This document shows positions 23,868-33,229 of a stretch of 64,000 nt of DNA, in pieces. Positions within the stretch are counted from its first letter, which is position 1, and every line of letters begins with the position of its first letter. The notes beneath the pieces are model-generated. The model searched no databases. It worked only from the letters and a program-made list of their open reading frames with translations, and was not told the DNA's origin. Origin of the DNA: Pimelobacter simplex (lineage in GTDB: Bacteria > Actinomycetota > Actinomycetes > Propionibacteriales > Nocardioidaceae); NCBI RefSeq assembly GCF_024662235.1, contig NZ_CP096276.1, positions 3,844,001 to 3,908,000 on the forward strand. The letters are read 5' to 3'. A program made the position numbers and the translations under genes.

Positions 23868-25065
23868 TCGTCTCCGGACGTCCCCGCAGGCCGGCGAGGT
23901 AGGCGACCAGCGCCGCCGCCTGCCCGGCGACGATGCCCACCTGGGCGCCGAGCGCGCCCAGCTCGGCCCCGAGCAGCGCGACCGCGGGCATCCCGACCAG
24001 GACGCCGGTCGCCGCCGCCAGGACCGCCCGGCGCTCGCGGCCCAGCGGGGCGTGCACCATCGTCGGCATCAGCAGCGTGGCGACCGCGCCGGCCACGACC
24101 ACCCCCATGAGCAGCGCGACCGGTACCGGCACCCGGACCGCACCGGCCCCCAGGTAGGCCAGCAGCGGCACCGCCAGCGCCCCCGCGGCGAGGCCGCAGC
24201 CCGCCGCGACCAGGGCGACGTCGAGCAGCCGGCGCCCGACCCGGACCTGGGGTGGCCCGGCGGTACGGCGCTCGTGGGCCATCCGGCGGGCGAGCACCAC
24301 GTTGCCGAGCGGGATCGACGCGGTCACGAGCTGGCGCTGGACCCGGTCGACCAGGCCGAACACGGCGAGCGCGGCGGGGTGGACCGGCGCCAGCACCAGC
24401 AGCGGCCCGAACAGGAACGCCGACCCGAGCACCTGGGTGGCCAGGGCGAATCGCTGGCCGAGCACGACCGCGGCGCACGCGCGCAGGGTCGTCGTACGCC
24501 GGGCGGGGCGGGTGATCCAGGCCCAGCAGAGCGCGAAGCCCACCAGCGCCGCCACGGTCTGGGTCGCGAGCCCGACCCGGACGTCCGCTCCCCCGGCGAC
24601 CGCGGCCCAGCCGGCCAGGCCCAGCACGAGGCGGGGCAGGGTGTCGAGGAGCAGGAGGCGGCGTACGTCATCGGCGGCGACGAAGTACCAGGTCTGGGCC
24701 AGGCCCAGCACCGCGGTCGAGGTGACGCCGAGCGCGACCGGGCCGCCCGGGCCGCCCGGGCCGAGTAGGAGGGCTGCCCCCACCCCCACCAGGACGACGG
24801 GCCCCGCGACGAGCGCCTTGGACCAGGATGCCTCGCTCAGCACGGTCGCCGGCGCGACGGCCCGCCCCACCCGGGCCGGACCGCTCACCCCCCAGCCGAG
24901 CGCGATCACCGTGCCGCACAGGCCACCGACGGTCTGGGCCACGGCGACCGACGACCATCCGGCCGGGCCGAGCGCACCGAGCATCACCGGCAGCGAGACG
25001 AGCACGACGAGCGCCTGGGCGGCCGGCGGCAGCAGGAAGCCGAGCCGGCGCAGCCGCCCGCTCAC
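23851..25065 (-). CDS. Polysaccharide flippase-like membrane protein (Wzx/MATE-type)
   Basis: A 404-residue protein with about 12 hydrophobic helices, for example AQALVVLVSLPVMLGALGPA, VAGPVVLVGVGAALLLG and LLMGVVVAGAVATLLM. The layout is that of the oligosaccharidyl-lipid flippase superfamily, without a strong unique motif. It would move undecaprenyl-linked repeat units to the outer face. The GTG start at 25065 overlaps the upstream stop (GTGA). It is the last gene of the leftward polysaccharide operon. Assignment rests on topology and position beside a polymerase, chain-length kinase and glycosyltransferases. Confidence 0.7.
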   Translation of the reverse strand: MSGRLRRLGFLLPPAAQALVVLVSLPVMLGALGPAGWSSVAVAQTVGGLCGTVIALGWGVSGPARVGRAVAPATVLSEASWSKALVAGPVVLVGVGAALLLGPGGPGGPVALGVTSTAVLGLAQTWYFVAADDVRRLLLLDTLPRLVLGLAGWAAVAGGADVRVGLATQTVAALVGFALCWAWITRPARRTTTLRACAAVVLGQRFALATQVLGSAFLFGPLLVLAPVHPAALAVFGLVDRVQRQLVTASIPLGNVVLARRMAHERRTAGPPQVRVGRRLLDVALVAAGCGLAAGALAVPLLAYLGAGAVRVPVPVALLMGVVVAGAVATLLMPTMVHAPLGRERRAVLAAATGVLVGMPAVALLGAELGALGAQVGIVAGQAAALVAYLAGLRGRPETTVAAR

Positions 25066-26366
25066 CGCGGCCGCAGCAGCGGGTCGGGCGCGCGGTCGAG
25101 GGCGTGGCGGACGACCTCGTCGAGTCCCCCGGCCGCGGCCTGCGCGCTCGCGGTGGAGCCGACCACCTGGGTGAACCGGCCGGCCGCGACCGGCCGGAAC
25201 CGCTGCCCGCCCGCCACCGCGCGGAAGAAGGCGTCGAGCGCGGCCGCGTCGTCGAGCAGCAACCGCCCGACGAGCGCGCGGTAGTCCGGCGGGCACAGCC
25301 CGCGCACGCCGTGCTCGAACTCGTCGATGTCCGGGCAGTAGAACGCCAGCGAGCGCTGGAGCGGCAGCACCTCGACGGCCACGCTCGAGTAGTCGGTCAG
25401 CAGCCCGTCGGCCAGCCCGATCAGCCGGTAGGGACTGATCCCGGCGGCCCAGATCGCGGGGTTGGTCAGGATCAGGTCGGCGAGCCCGGTCAGGGCGTCG
25501 TGCTCGACCGGGTGCGGCTTCACCACGAGCTGGACGCCGTGGTGCCGGGCCGCCGGGCGCAGCGCCGTCGGCGCGGGCGCGGGCACGGGCCCGGGTGCCG
25601 GCGCGGACCGCGCGGAGCCGGCGAGCTCGGTCGCGAGGTCGGTGAGTGCGCGGCCCTCGGCCCAGACCGAGCCGCCGATGCGGGTCCGGCGGAAGGTCGG
25701 CATCCAGAGCACGAACGGCCGGTCCGGGTCGATGCCCAGCCGGCGCAGGGCGCGCTCGTCGGCGGGCGCGCGCGGCGGGTACAGCACCTGGTCGCGCGGG
25801 AACCCGGAGAAGCGGGCGGCGGCGGGGTCGAGGCACATCGCCCGGCGGTGGGCGGGGTCCCACACCCGGGCGGCCGAGAGGAAGCCGGACTCGCTGGAGC
25901 GCACGTTGCGGTAGGTCTTGGGCCCGAGGCCGTGGCCGAGGTGGACGTGGGTGCGCGGCGCCCGGGCCCGCGGCGCGGCCAGCACGACGTGGGAGGTGAG
26001 CACGTAGCGGCTCCGGCCGTGCAGGCGCACCAGCGTCCGCCGGGTCCGGGGGCGCACCTCGACCCGGTCCGCGAGGCCGGGGGTGCCGAGCAGCGCGGCC
26101 TCGACGGCCAGCAGCGCGCGGACCCGGGGCGGGTCCGCGGCGAGGAGGATCGTGCTCCCGCCGTAGCGGTCGGCCCAGCCGAGCGCGGCGCAGAGCAGGT
26201 TCTCCTCGTCGTCGTTGAGGCCGTAGAGGACGGCCTGGTCGAGCGGCGTCCGCAGCCGGATCCGCATCACGACGACCAGGCGGAGGTGGTCGGCGACCCG
26301 CTGCGCCCGGCGTACGACGCGCCCGGCGAGGTCGCCCGGGGCCAGCACCCGGCTCAGGCGGCGCAC
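25062..26366 (-). CDS. CDP-glycerol glycerophosphotransferase-family protein (TagF-like)
   Basis: A 434-residue GT-B-fold transferase related to teichoic-acid TagB/TagF enzymes, which transfer glycerol-phosphate or similar polyol-phosphates from CDP-linked donors. Recognisable are HVHLGHGLGPKTYRNVRSS, PFVLWMPTFRRTRIGGS, the catalytic-region LVVKPHPVEHDALTG and GLADGLLTDYSSVAVEVLPL (DYSS motif). An Ala/Pro linker sits near residues 245-270. It suggests the polymer carries glycerol-phosphate-type decorations or backbone, in keeping with a tagD-like cytidylyltransferase at 34.3 kb. Overlaps its neighbours by 4 nt (flippase) and 13 nt (polymerase). Confidence 0.82.
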   Translation of the reverse strand: MRRLSRVLAPGDLAGRVVRRAQRVADHLRLVVVMRIRLRTPLDQAVLYGLNDDEENLLCAALGWADRYGGSTILLAADPPRVRALLAVEAALLGTPGLADRVEVRPRTRRTLVRLHGRSRYVLTSHVVLAAPRARAPRTHVHLGHGLGPKTYRNVRSSESGFLSAARVWDPAHRRAMCLDPAAARFSGFPRDQVLYPPRAPADERALRRLGIDPDRPFVLWMPTFRRTRIGGSVWAEGRALTDLATELAGSARSAPAPGPVPAPAPTALRPAARHHGVQLVVKPHPVEHDALTGLADLILTNPAIWAAGISPYRLIGLADGLLTDYSSVAVEVLPLQRSLAFYCPDIDEFEHGVRGLCPPDYRALVGRLLLDDAAALDAFFRAVAGGQRFRPVAAGRFTQVVGSTASAQAAAGGLDEVVRHALDRAPDPLLRPR

Positions 26367-27637
26367 CGGGCGTCCTCACGATCGATTCGCGGCCGGCCGA
26401 TGATCCACAGCCCGGCGACGAGCTGGAGGACCCCGATGTAGCCGATCGTCATGAACTCGACGAGCACCCCCGCGAGGGCCGCGTGGGCTACGAACAGCCA
26501 GGTCCGGGCGACCAGGTCGGTGGCGCTGTCGAGGGCGCGGCGCAGCTGGGCGGTGAGCGATCCGGCGACGATCCCGCTGAGCAGCGGCACAAGCACCACG
26601 CCCGCCGGGCCGAGGCTGACCAGGCCCCACACCGGCGAGGCGAGCCGCAGGCCGCCGGTGTTGAGCTGCTGGAGCCGAACCGCGTCGTCGCCGAGCGCCA
26701 CGGTCCACACACCCGGGTTCCAGCGGAAGTTGCCGGGCACCAGCCCGCCGAGGAAGGTCCGGCCGGCGGTCAGGGGCTCACCGTGCTGATGCCAGCGCTG
26801 GAGGAAGCCCAGGCCGTCACTGACGTCGGGCGTCGACGCCGCGATCGACGCCGCCAGGCCGGGGCCGGAGGCGACCGGGCTCTCGACCAGGCCGAGCCAC
26901 CCCAGCGCGACGTAGAAGAGCGCGCCGCCGACGTACACGGCGACGGCGGTGGTGACCAGGGTCAGCGGCCGGCGTCGTCCGGCGAGCAGCACGCCCACGA
27001 GCAGCAGCAGACCGGTGGCCGCCGGGCCGCGCTGGAGGGTCAGCAGCATCAGCAGCAGGGCGAGCCCGAGGAGGAACCACCAGCGCACCCGCGCCCGCGC
27101 CTCGGCGCGCAGCGCGAAGGCGGCGAGGATCGGCAGCAGCAGCGGCAGGATCCCGGTCCCGACCCGGTACGGGATCGCGACGGGGCGGTAGGCCTCGCCG
27201 TAGGCACCGCGGAAGAACTTCGCCGCCAGCGGGTCGTCGGCGAACATCGGGACGAAGCCCATCCGCAGCATCGCGAAGAGCAGCACCGCGATCGCCGCGA
27301 CCGTGACGACGGCGGTCCGGGTGACCGCCTCGTCGCCGGGCGCGAACCTCGTCCGGGCGATGCGGCCGAACAGGTGGGTGCTGCGCGGCGCCACCCCCGT
27401 GCCGAGGACGACGCCCACGGTGAAGGCGATCGCGCCGCCGAGCAGGACGTCGGCGTACTCGTCGGTGAGGCCGGGAGCGAACGTCCGGTGCGTCCCGACG
27501 ACACCGATGGGCACCAGGTAGGCCACCACCCAGAAGCCGAGCGCGACGTGCGCGGGGATGTTCCAGCGGCTGGGCCACACCAGGTAGGTCGCGCACGAGA
27601 GCAGGAAGTAGGCGACCAGCAGCTGGAGCTCGATCAC
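26354..27637 (-). CDS. Oligosaccharide repeat-unit polymerase-like membrane protein (Wzy-type)
   Basis: A 427-residue protein with about ten to twelve hydrophobic helices (LLVAYFLLSCATYLVW, VALGFWVVAYLVPIGVVG, TAVVTVAAIAVLLFAMLRMG, GLALLLMLLTLQRGPAAT). A large extracytoplasmic loop containing GRTFLGGLVPGNFRWNPGVW precedes the final helices, as in O-antigen/Wzy polymerases. It would join lipid-linked repeat units outside the membrane. GTG start at 27637 overlaps the GT2 stop. Wzy proteins diverge rapidly, so identity rests on topology, the NPG-type loop and operon context. Confidence 0.72.
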   Translation of the reverse strand: MIELQLLVAYFLLSCATYLVWPSRWNIPAHVALGFWVVAYLVPIGVVGTHRTFAPGLTDEYADVLLGGAIAFTVGVVLGTGVAPRSTHLFGRIARTRFAPGDEAVTRTAVVTVAAIAVLLFAMLRMGFVPMFADDPLAAKFFRGAYGEAYRPVAIPYRVGTGILPLLLPILAAFALRAEARARVRWWFLLGLALLLMLLTLQRGPAATGLLLLVGVLLAGRRRPLTLVTTAVAVYVGGALFYVALGWLGLVESPVASGPGLAASIAASTPDVSDGLGFLQRWHQHGEPLTAGRTFLGGLVPGNFRWNPGVWTVALGDDAVRLQQLNTGGLRLASPVWGLVSLGPAGVVLVPLLSGIVAGSLTAQLRRALDSATDLVARTWLFVAHAALAGVLVEFMTIGYIGVLQLVAGLWIIGRPRIDREDARCAA

Positions 27638-28455
27638 GCGGGCGTCCTCGCCGAGGTGACCACGTCGTGGCGCCCACCGCGGGAGCGTGGGCCCGGGAGC
27701 GCCGGGTGGCCCAGGAGGCGCCAGTAGCGTCGGTAGAAGCGCAGCGCCGAGCGCAGCTCGATGCGCCACACCCGCCACGACCGGGTACGACGTGTGGCCC
27801 GGGCCCACGCGTGCGTCCAGCGCACCCCGCCGTCGAGCAGCACCGGGTGCCCGGCCCGCCGCGCGCGCAGGCACAGGTCGGAGTCCTCGTAGTAGACGAA
27901 GAAGCCCGCGTCCCACCCGCCGATCTCGTCGAAGACGCTGCGGGGCACGGCGACCGCGGCACCGATGACCCACGGCACGTCCTTGACCTCGTGCGGGTCC
28001 GCGGTGACCTCGTAGTGGGCCCGGCTGGCGGCGGAACCGGCGAAGTGGAGCACCTTGCGGTAGAGGTAGGGCGCGCGGCGGCCGTTCTCCTGGGGGCTCC
28101 CGTCGAGGTTGAGCAGCTGGGGTGCGGTGAGCGCGCGCCGGTCGAGCGCGAGCGCGGCGAGCCGGTCGATGCCCTCCTGGGTGACGGTGACGTCGGGGTT
28201 GGCGAAGACCAGGCAGTCGGCGCCGCCCGCGGCCGCCGCGGCGGCGCCGGCGTTGTTGGCGGCCGAGAAGCCGACGTTGTCCGGGAGCCGCACCACGTGT
28301 GCCCCGAGCTCCTCGGCGAGCTCGGCCGAGCCGTCGGTGGAGGCGTTGTCGACGACGATCCACGCGGCGTCGAGCGCGGCGGCCCCGCGCCAGTGCCGGT
28401 CGAGGTCGGCCCGGCTGTGGAAGGTCACGGTGACCACCGCGACGCGCGGGCTCAT
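27634..28455 (-). CDS. Glycosyltransferase family 2 (rhamnosyltransferase-like)
   Basis: A 273-residue GT-A transferase. N-terminal VAVVTVTFHSRADLDRHW, then AAWIVVDNASTDGSAELAEE, LPDNVGFSAANNAGA (WbbL/RfbF-type motif), DCLVFANPDVTVTQEGIDRL (DxD-like metal site), QENGRRAPYLYRKVLHF, VIGAAVAVPRSVFDEIGGWD and FFVYYEDSDLCLRARRAG (ED catalytic base). It adds one sugar, plausibly a deoxyhexose such as rhamnose, to the repeat unit at the inner membrane face. Coupled to both neighbours by 4-nt overlaps. Confidence 0.88.
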   Translation of the reverse strand: MSPRVAVVTVTFHSRADLDRHWRGAAALDAAWIVVDNASTDGSAELAEELGAHVVRLPDNVGFSAANNAGAAAAAAGGADCLVFANPDVTVTQEGIDRLAALALDRRALTAPQLLNLDGSPQENGRRAPYLYRKVLHFAGSAASRAHYEVTADPHEVKDVPWVIGAAVAVPRSVFDEIGGWDAGFFVYYEDSDLCLRARRAGHPVLLDGGVRWTHAWARATRRTRSWRVWRIELRSALRFYRRYWRLLGHPALPGPRSRGGRHDVVTSARTPA

Positions 28456-29504
28456 CCGAGGCCACCGATCGCCCGGGCCACCCAGGACCGCCAGGTCCAG
28501 GCACCGAAGGCGCGGGCCGCACTCTCCCACGCGGCGACCGGACGGCGGCGGGCCTCGTCGACCGCGGCGGCGACGGCGGCGTCGTCGTCCCCCTGGGCGA
28601 CGACGGCATGGCCGCGCGCGGTCTCGGCCAGGACCGGCAGGTCGCTGACCACCGTGGGCCGGGCCAGGCGCAGCGCCTCGGCCACGGGCAGTCCGTAGCC
28701 CTCGTAGGTGGAGAGCATGCAGAAGACGTCGCAGGCGAGGTAGGCCGCGACCACCTCCGCATCGCCGGGCGTCTCGAGCCGGGTGACCCGGTCCGCGACG
28801 CCCAACCGGTCGGCGGTCGCGGCCCAGTGGGCCTGCCACGAGTCCGGCGTACCGATCACCGTGAGCCGGTGGTCGGGACGCTCGTGCAGGAGCCGCAGCA
28901 GGCGGTCCACGCCCTTGTTGCGGGCGTGGCCGAAGGTGAGCAGGCGGACCGTGCGGTCGGCACGGTCGCGGGCGGGAGTCACCGGGGCCGGGACGGCGAC
29001 GTGGTCGACCGGCAGCGGCAGCACCAGCGTCTTGGCCGCGGCCGCGGGCCGGAAGGCCGCTACCTCGGCCGCCGTGGCGCGGCTGTTGACCACGATCCGG
29101 TCGGCGCGGCGCACCGTCCAGTGGTGCAGGAGGACGCGGTAGAGCCGCTGCCCGCGGCCGATCCCGTGGATCTCGGGACGCCGGAAGTTGAGGTCGTGGA
29201 CGACGACCACGTGGGCGCGCGAGCGGGTCAGGAACCGCAGCGCGGGAGCCGCGTCGACCCGTACGTCGAAGCGCGGCGCACGGCGTGCCGCCCACGCATC
29301 GCCGAGCAACGAGCCCACCCGGCTCGACCGCTGGGTGCTGGCGATCTCGATCCCGTCGATCCCGTCGACCCCGGGACCGCTCGGTGAGCGCGGCGCGTTG
29401 GCCACGGCCACCGGGCCGTAGGCGCGCAGCTCGGCGCACAGCGCGTCGTGCACCCGCACGATGCCGCCGTGGTGGGCCCCGAAGCCGTTGACGAGCGAGC
29501 GCAT
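28452..29504 (-). CDS. Glycosyltransferase family 4 (GT-B)
   Basis: A 350-residue retaining GT-B glycosyltransferase. The N-terminal GFGAHHGGIVRVHDALCAEL acceptor region, HVVVVHDLNFRRPEIHG and RADRIVVNSRATAAEVAAF are followed by the donor domain with RLLTFGHARNKGVDRLLRLL, LTVIGTPDS and the EX7E-type motif STYEGYGLPVAEALRLARPT, then VVSDLPVLAETARG. It adds a sugar to the growing repeat unit; donor and acceptor unknown. ATG start at 29504, 2 nt from the stop of the chain-length/kinase gene. Confidence 0.88.
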   Translation of the reverse strand: MRSLVNGFGAHHGGIVRVHDALCAELRAYGPVAVANAPRSPSGPGVDGIDGIEIASTQRSSRVGSLLGDAWAARRAPRFDVRVDAAPALRFLTRSRAHVVVVHDLNFRRPEIHGIGRGQRLYRVLLHHWTVRRADRIVVNSRATAAEVAAFRPAAAAKTLVLPLPVDHVAVPAPVTPARDRADRTVRLLTFGHARNKGVDRLLRLLHERPDHRLTVIGTPDSWQAHWAATADRLGVADRVTRLETPGDAEVVAAYLACDVFCMLSTYEGYGLPVAEALRLARPTVVSDLPVLAETARGHAVVAQGDDDAAVAAAVDEARRRPVAAWESAARAFGAWTWRSWVARAIGGLG

Positions 29505-29506
29505 GC

Positions 29507-30901
29507 CTAGGCCTCGTCCGTCCCGGCGACGACCGGGGCGCCGGTCGCGGTGACCGGGGCGTAGCCGTACCCGTAGCCGTAGGACCTGCCCTTGACCGGC
29601 ACCCTGTTGAGCACCAGCCCGGTCAGGTGGGCGTCGACCTGCTTGAGCCGCTCGATCGAGAGCCGTACCTGGTCGCGGGTGACCCGGCCGTGGCTGAGGA
29701 CGACGAGCGCCCCGTCGGCCTTGGCCGCCAGCAGGGCCGCGTCGGTGACCGGCAGCAGCGGCGGGGCGTCGATGATGACGATCTCGTGATCGGCGCGCAC
29801 CCCGGCGAGGAAGTCCTCCATCGCGTGGGACTGGAGCAGCTCGGCCGGGTTGGGCGGCACCGGGCCGGACGCGACGAACCGCAGGCCCGACTCGACGTGG
29901 GTCTGGGTGGCGTCGGCGGTGGAGAGCCGGCCGATCAGGATGTCGGTCAGGCCGACGGCGCCGTCGAGCCCGAGTCGCTCGGCCGCGGTCGGGCGGCGCA
30001 GGTCGCCGCCGACCAGGAGGGTGCGGGTACCGCCCTGGGCCAGGCTGATCGCGAGGTTGGTCGCGGTCGAGGTCTTGCCCTCCTCGGGCACGGCCGAGGT
30101 CACCACGAAGACCTTGTGCCGGTTGTCGACGTCGACGAACTGGAGGTTGGTGCGCAGCACCCGGAACGACTCGGCGCGCGGGGCGTGCGAGGCGATCTGG
30201 GTGAGCAGCGGTGTCTTGGCGGTGGCCGGGTCGGCGACGATCGTGCCGAGCGTCGGGGCGTCGGTGAGCGCGGCGACGTCGTCGAGCGACTTGACCCGGG
30301 TGTCGAGCACCTCGCGCAGGACCGCGGCGCCGAAGCCGAGGAGCAGGCCTGCGGCCAGGCCCAGCGCCAGGTTGCGCCGGGGCCGGGGCGCGACCGGGTC
30401 GGCGGAGTAGGACGCCGCGTCGACGATGGTGGCCTTGATCGGCGCCTCGTCCTGGCCGCCCGGGGTCTCGAGCTCGCGGACCAGGTCGGTGAGCTGCTCG
30501 GCGTAGGACTGCGCGATGGCCTGGGCCCGGTGCGCGTCGCCGTCGGTCACGGTCAGGTCGAGGTTAACCGTGTCGAGGACCGCCTCGGCGGAGACCTTCT
30601 CGGCCAGCTGGTCGGGCTCGAGGTCGCTGCCGGTCTCGGCGATGACCCGCCGGGCCAGCTCGCGGCTGGTGATCAGGTCGGCATAGGACTTCACCCGCTG
30701 CGCCGAGAACTGACCGCCCTGGAGCAGCTGGCTGTCGTCGGTCTGGGAGGTCGAGACGAACAACCGCGCCGTCGAGGCGTACTGGGGCGCCTGCACCGCC
30801 GTCAGCACCCCCGCGGCCGCGGTCGCCGCGGCACCCAGCAGGAGGATCATCAGCCAGCGCCGGCGCAGCACCCGCACGTAGTCACGCAGTTCCATGGTCA
30901 T
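29507..30901 (-). CDS. Chain-length regulator fused to tyrosine autokinase (Wzz/BY-kinase)
   Basis: A 464-residue fusion. Residues ~1-200 are a Wzz domain (DYVRVLRRRWLMILLLGAAA, first helix; second helix RRNLALGLAAGLLLGFGAAV). Residues ~235-440 are a bacterial tyrosine kinase: Walker A VTSAVPEEGKTSTATNLAI, Walker A'-like LLVGGDLRRPTAAERLG (the usual VDADLRRP has Gly for the first Asp) and Walker B IVIIDAPPLLPVTDAALLA. The tail GRSYGYGYGYAP is the autophosphorylated tyrosine cluster. It controls polymer length and export. ATG 30901 overlaps the DUF4012 stop by 4 nt. Confidence 0.9.
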   Translation of the reverse strand: MTMELRDYVRVLRRRWLMILLLGAAATAAAGVLTAVQAPQYASTARLFVSTSQTDDSQLLQGGQFSAQRVKSYADLITSRELARRVIAETGSDLEPDQLAEKVSAEAVLDTVNLDLTVTDGDAHRAQAIAQSYAEQLTDLVRELETPGGQDEAPIKATIVDAASYSADPVAPRPRRNLALGLAAGLLLGFGAAVLREVLDTRVKSLDDVAALTDAPTLGTIVADPATAKTPLLTQIASHAPRAESFRVLRTNLQFVDVDNRHKVFVVTSAVPEEGKTSTATNLAISLAQGGTRTLLVGGDLRRPTAAERLGLDGAVGLTDILIGRLSTADATQTHVESGLRFVASGPVPPNPAELLQSHAMEDFLAGVRADHEIVIIDAPPLLPVTDAALLAAKADGALVVLSHGRVTRDQVRLSIERLKQVDAHLTGLVLNRVPVKGRSYGYGYGYAPVTATGAPVVAGTDEA

Positions 30902-32685
30902 CGGGAGCACGCGCTCGCGAGCGTCTCCGCACCGTCCTTCCTCTCGATCGTCGGCGTCACCGCGAGTGCGGTGGCGCCGACCTGTCCGGGGCCCGAGCGC
31001 ATCGTCCAGGCGAGGTCGGCCACCTGGCCGGGGTCGAGCTGGACGTAGGTCATGGCGACCGGGCGGCCGTCCTGCTCGACGCGCTCGACGTCGAGGGGCG
31101 CGCCGTTCCAGCTGAGGGCGCCGATCGTGCCGCCGACCGGACCGAAGATCCGCAGGGTCACCAGCTGGCTGCCCGCGGGGACGCCGTAGCGCCCACCCCC
31201 GGTGACGTACGACGGCAGCCGGGCCGCGTCGGCCGGCGCGGTCGAGCGCAGCCGGGCCTTGGCGGCGTAGGCCTGCACGCCGGCCACGCACGAGGTCGCG
31301 GCGACGTCGACGTCGTAGCGCAGGAAGGAGGACATCTTGGCGCCCGTGGTGTCGTTGAGGGTCACCACGACCTCGGGGCGGGGGTCGTCCGGGTCGGTGC
31401 CGAGCTCGCCGGCGAGCGCCGTGCCGGCGAGTGCGTCGCGCTCGGTCGCGCCGAACGCGTGCACGAACACCCGGCGCTCGTCGACGGCACGGCTCAGGGC
31501 CGCCAGGAGCGCGCGCGGGTGCCCGCGGCCGGCGCTGACCTGGTCGAGCGTGGCAGCGGCGACGCGGGCGAAGAAGGCGTCCTGGCGCGCAGGCTCGGGC
31601 AGGCGCAGGTAGACCCGGTGGAGCAGCTCGTCGATGACGTTCTCACCGCTGAGCCGGACCCCGCCGACGCTCACCGGACCGGTCGCATCGAGCAGGTAGC
31701 CGATCGCCACGGCGTCGACGAGCACCACGCCGTCGACCGGGCGGTCCGGGAAGCGCTGGGCCCAGCGAGCGCGCAGCAGGTCGGCGGCGCGGGGGACGTC
31801 GGGGGTCATGGTGGCGTCGAGGAAGTAGGTCCCCAGCACCTCGCCGTAGAGCGCCCGCTCGGCCGCGCTCAGCGGCAGCACCGGGGCCGGAGACTGACCG
31901 AACGAGGCGCCCGTGACGTGCTCGCGGATGCGCAGCCGGCCCGCCCGCGCCTCGACGTACGACGCCGCGCCGGGCAGGCCGCCGGTGGCCCGGACCTCGG
32001 CGTTGTTCTGGAAGACCAGGAGGTAGTGCCGCGGTCCGTCCCCGCCGAGCATCGCGGGCAACACCCGGGTCGCGACCTTGGCCGAGGCGAGCGTGCGCGC
32101 CCCCTGGCCGACCTGGTCGCGCAGGCTCGCGAAGCGCCGCTGCAGCGGCCCGGCGAAGCCGCTGTCGTCGACCGCCCCGAGCGTGCGGTCGGCCGCGGCG
32201 AAGGCCCGCTCGGCCTGGTCGACCGGGGCCACCAGGTCGCGGGCCACGGCCACGTCGACCGCGCCGTCGTGGGGCACCAGCTGCTCGAAGCGGTCCGCGG
32301 CGCGCACCAGCGGCTCGACGCCGTCACGGGCGAGCCGGTCGAGGGCGGCGCTGGTCACCGCGACCCCGTCGGCGTCGTCGCCGACGAGCGGCAGGTGGGT
32401 GAGCAGGCGCCAGGTGGACCCGGAGGTCCGCTCGGCCGCGGCGGACGCCGCGGTCCGCAGACCGTCGAGCTCGGCGCGCAGCGCCGGGTCGTCCGGATCG
32501 CCGGCGTCGGCGCGGTCCTGGACCAGGCGTCGGACGGCCTCGGCGTGACCGGCGGCGGCGTCCAGGTCGCGCTGGACCTGCCACGCCTGCCAGGCCACCC
32601 ACAGCCCGGCGCCGAGCAGCACCGCCGCGAGGGTGGCGCCGATCAGTCGTCCACGACGACGGAGCACAGGGATCACCGCTCTCAC
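30898..32685 (-). CDS. DUF4012 domain-containing membrane-anchored extracellular protein
   Basis: A 595-residue protein with one N-terminal membrane helix (LIGATLAAVLLGAGLWVAW) and a long extracytoplasmic region. The DUF4012 core is visible as RHYLLVFQNNAEVRATGGLP, then LSAAERALYGEVLGTYFLDA, PDVPRAADLLRARW, VDGVVLVDAVAIGYLLDATG and RVFVHAFGATERD. Function is unknown; DUF4012 genes are common in actinobacterial polysaccharide loci. A second copy (62262 to the window end) has the same architecture. GTG start at 32685. Co-directional with the Wzz/kinase gene. Confidence 0.85.
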   Translation of the reverse strand: MRAVIPVLRRRGRLIGATLAAVLLGAGLWVAWQAWQVQRDLDAAAGHAEAVRRLVQDRADAGDPDDPALRAELDGLRTAASAAAERTSGSTWRLLTHLPLVGDDADGVAVTSAALDRLARDGVEPLVRAADRFEQLVPHDGAVDVAVARDLVAPVDQAERAFAAADRTLGAVDDSGFAGPLQRRFASLRDQVGQGARTLASAKVATRVLPAMLGGDGPRHYLLVFQNNAEVRATGGLPGAASYVEARAGRLRIREHVTGASFGQSPAPVLPLSAAERALYGEVLGTYFLDATMTPDVPRAADLLRARWAQRFPDRPVDGVVLVDAVAIGYLLDATGPVSVGGVRLSGENVIDELLHRVYLRLPEPARQDAFFARVAAATLDQVSAGRGHPRALLAALSRAVDERRVFVHAFGATERDALAGTALAGELGTDPDDPRPEVVVTLNDTTGAKMSSFLRYDVDVAATSCVAGVQAYAAKARLRSTAPADAARLPSYVTGGGRYGVPAGSQLVTLRIFGPVGGTIGALSWNGAPLDVERVEQDGRPVAMTYVQLDPGQVADLAWTMRSGPGQVGATALAVTPTIERKDGAETLASACSR

Positions 32686-32758
32686 GGGGGAGGATCAGGG
32701 CAGGCAGGAGCAGGGGTCCCGCGGCGAGTGCCACGGGACCCCGGTGTTCAGCGCGCGG

Positions 32759-33148
32759 TCAGCGGCGCACGCGGACCTGCTTGACGACCTTGCTGTTCTT
32801 GTAGACGCCGGTGCCCTTGAACTTCACGACGCAGCGCCACACACCGCGCTTGAGCGCGGCGCTCTTGACCTTGATCGGCGCACCGGCGTAGGACTTCGCG
32901 GCGCCGACGACCTTCTTGCCGCCCTTGGTGCAGGTCACCTGGACCTTGCCGGTGGGCTTGGCCGCCCCGGCCTTGACCGTGACCGCGAAGGTCGCCCGGC
33001 GGCCCTTGCCGACCTTGGCCACCTTGGCCTTGGCCTGGGTGGTGACCGTCCCCGGGTAGGGGTCGGCGTGGGCGGCGGTGCTCTCGACCCCGACCAGACC
33101 GAAGGTCAGCAAGGCGGTGGCCAGCATCCCGAGAACCAGCTTCTTCAT
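32759..33148 (-). CDS. Small secreted Ig-like protein at the head of the polysaccharide operon
   Basis: A 129-residue secreted protein. The signal peptide MKKLVLGMLATALLTFGLVG ends near ESTAAHADP. The mature part is a lysine-rich single Ig-like/beta-sandwich domain (KAKVAKVGKGRRATFAVTVK, PTGKVQVTCTKGGKK, VWRCVVKFKGTGVYKNSKVV) with a likely disulfide between the two Cys. It resembles the C-terminal Ig-type repeats of the 56-61 kb secreted protein. It may bind polysaccharide or wall polymer; no enzymatic motif. ATG at 33148 with GAGAGGGACG upstream. Confidence 0.75.
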   Translation of the reverse strand: MKKLVLGMLATALLTFGLVGVESTAAHADPYPGTVTTQAKAKVAKVGKGRRATFAVTVKAGAAKPTGKVQVTCTKGGKKVVGAAKSYAGAPIKVKSAALKRGVWRCVVKFKGTGVYKNSKVVKQVRVRR

Positions 33149-33229
33149 CAGATTCGTCCCTCTCGACGCGAAGATCATCCGAGCCACGGGACAACCTTGC
33201 CCGGGCCGGATCACCTTGGCACGACGAGA

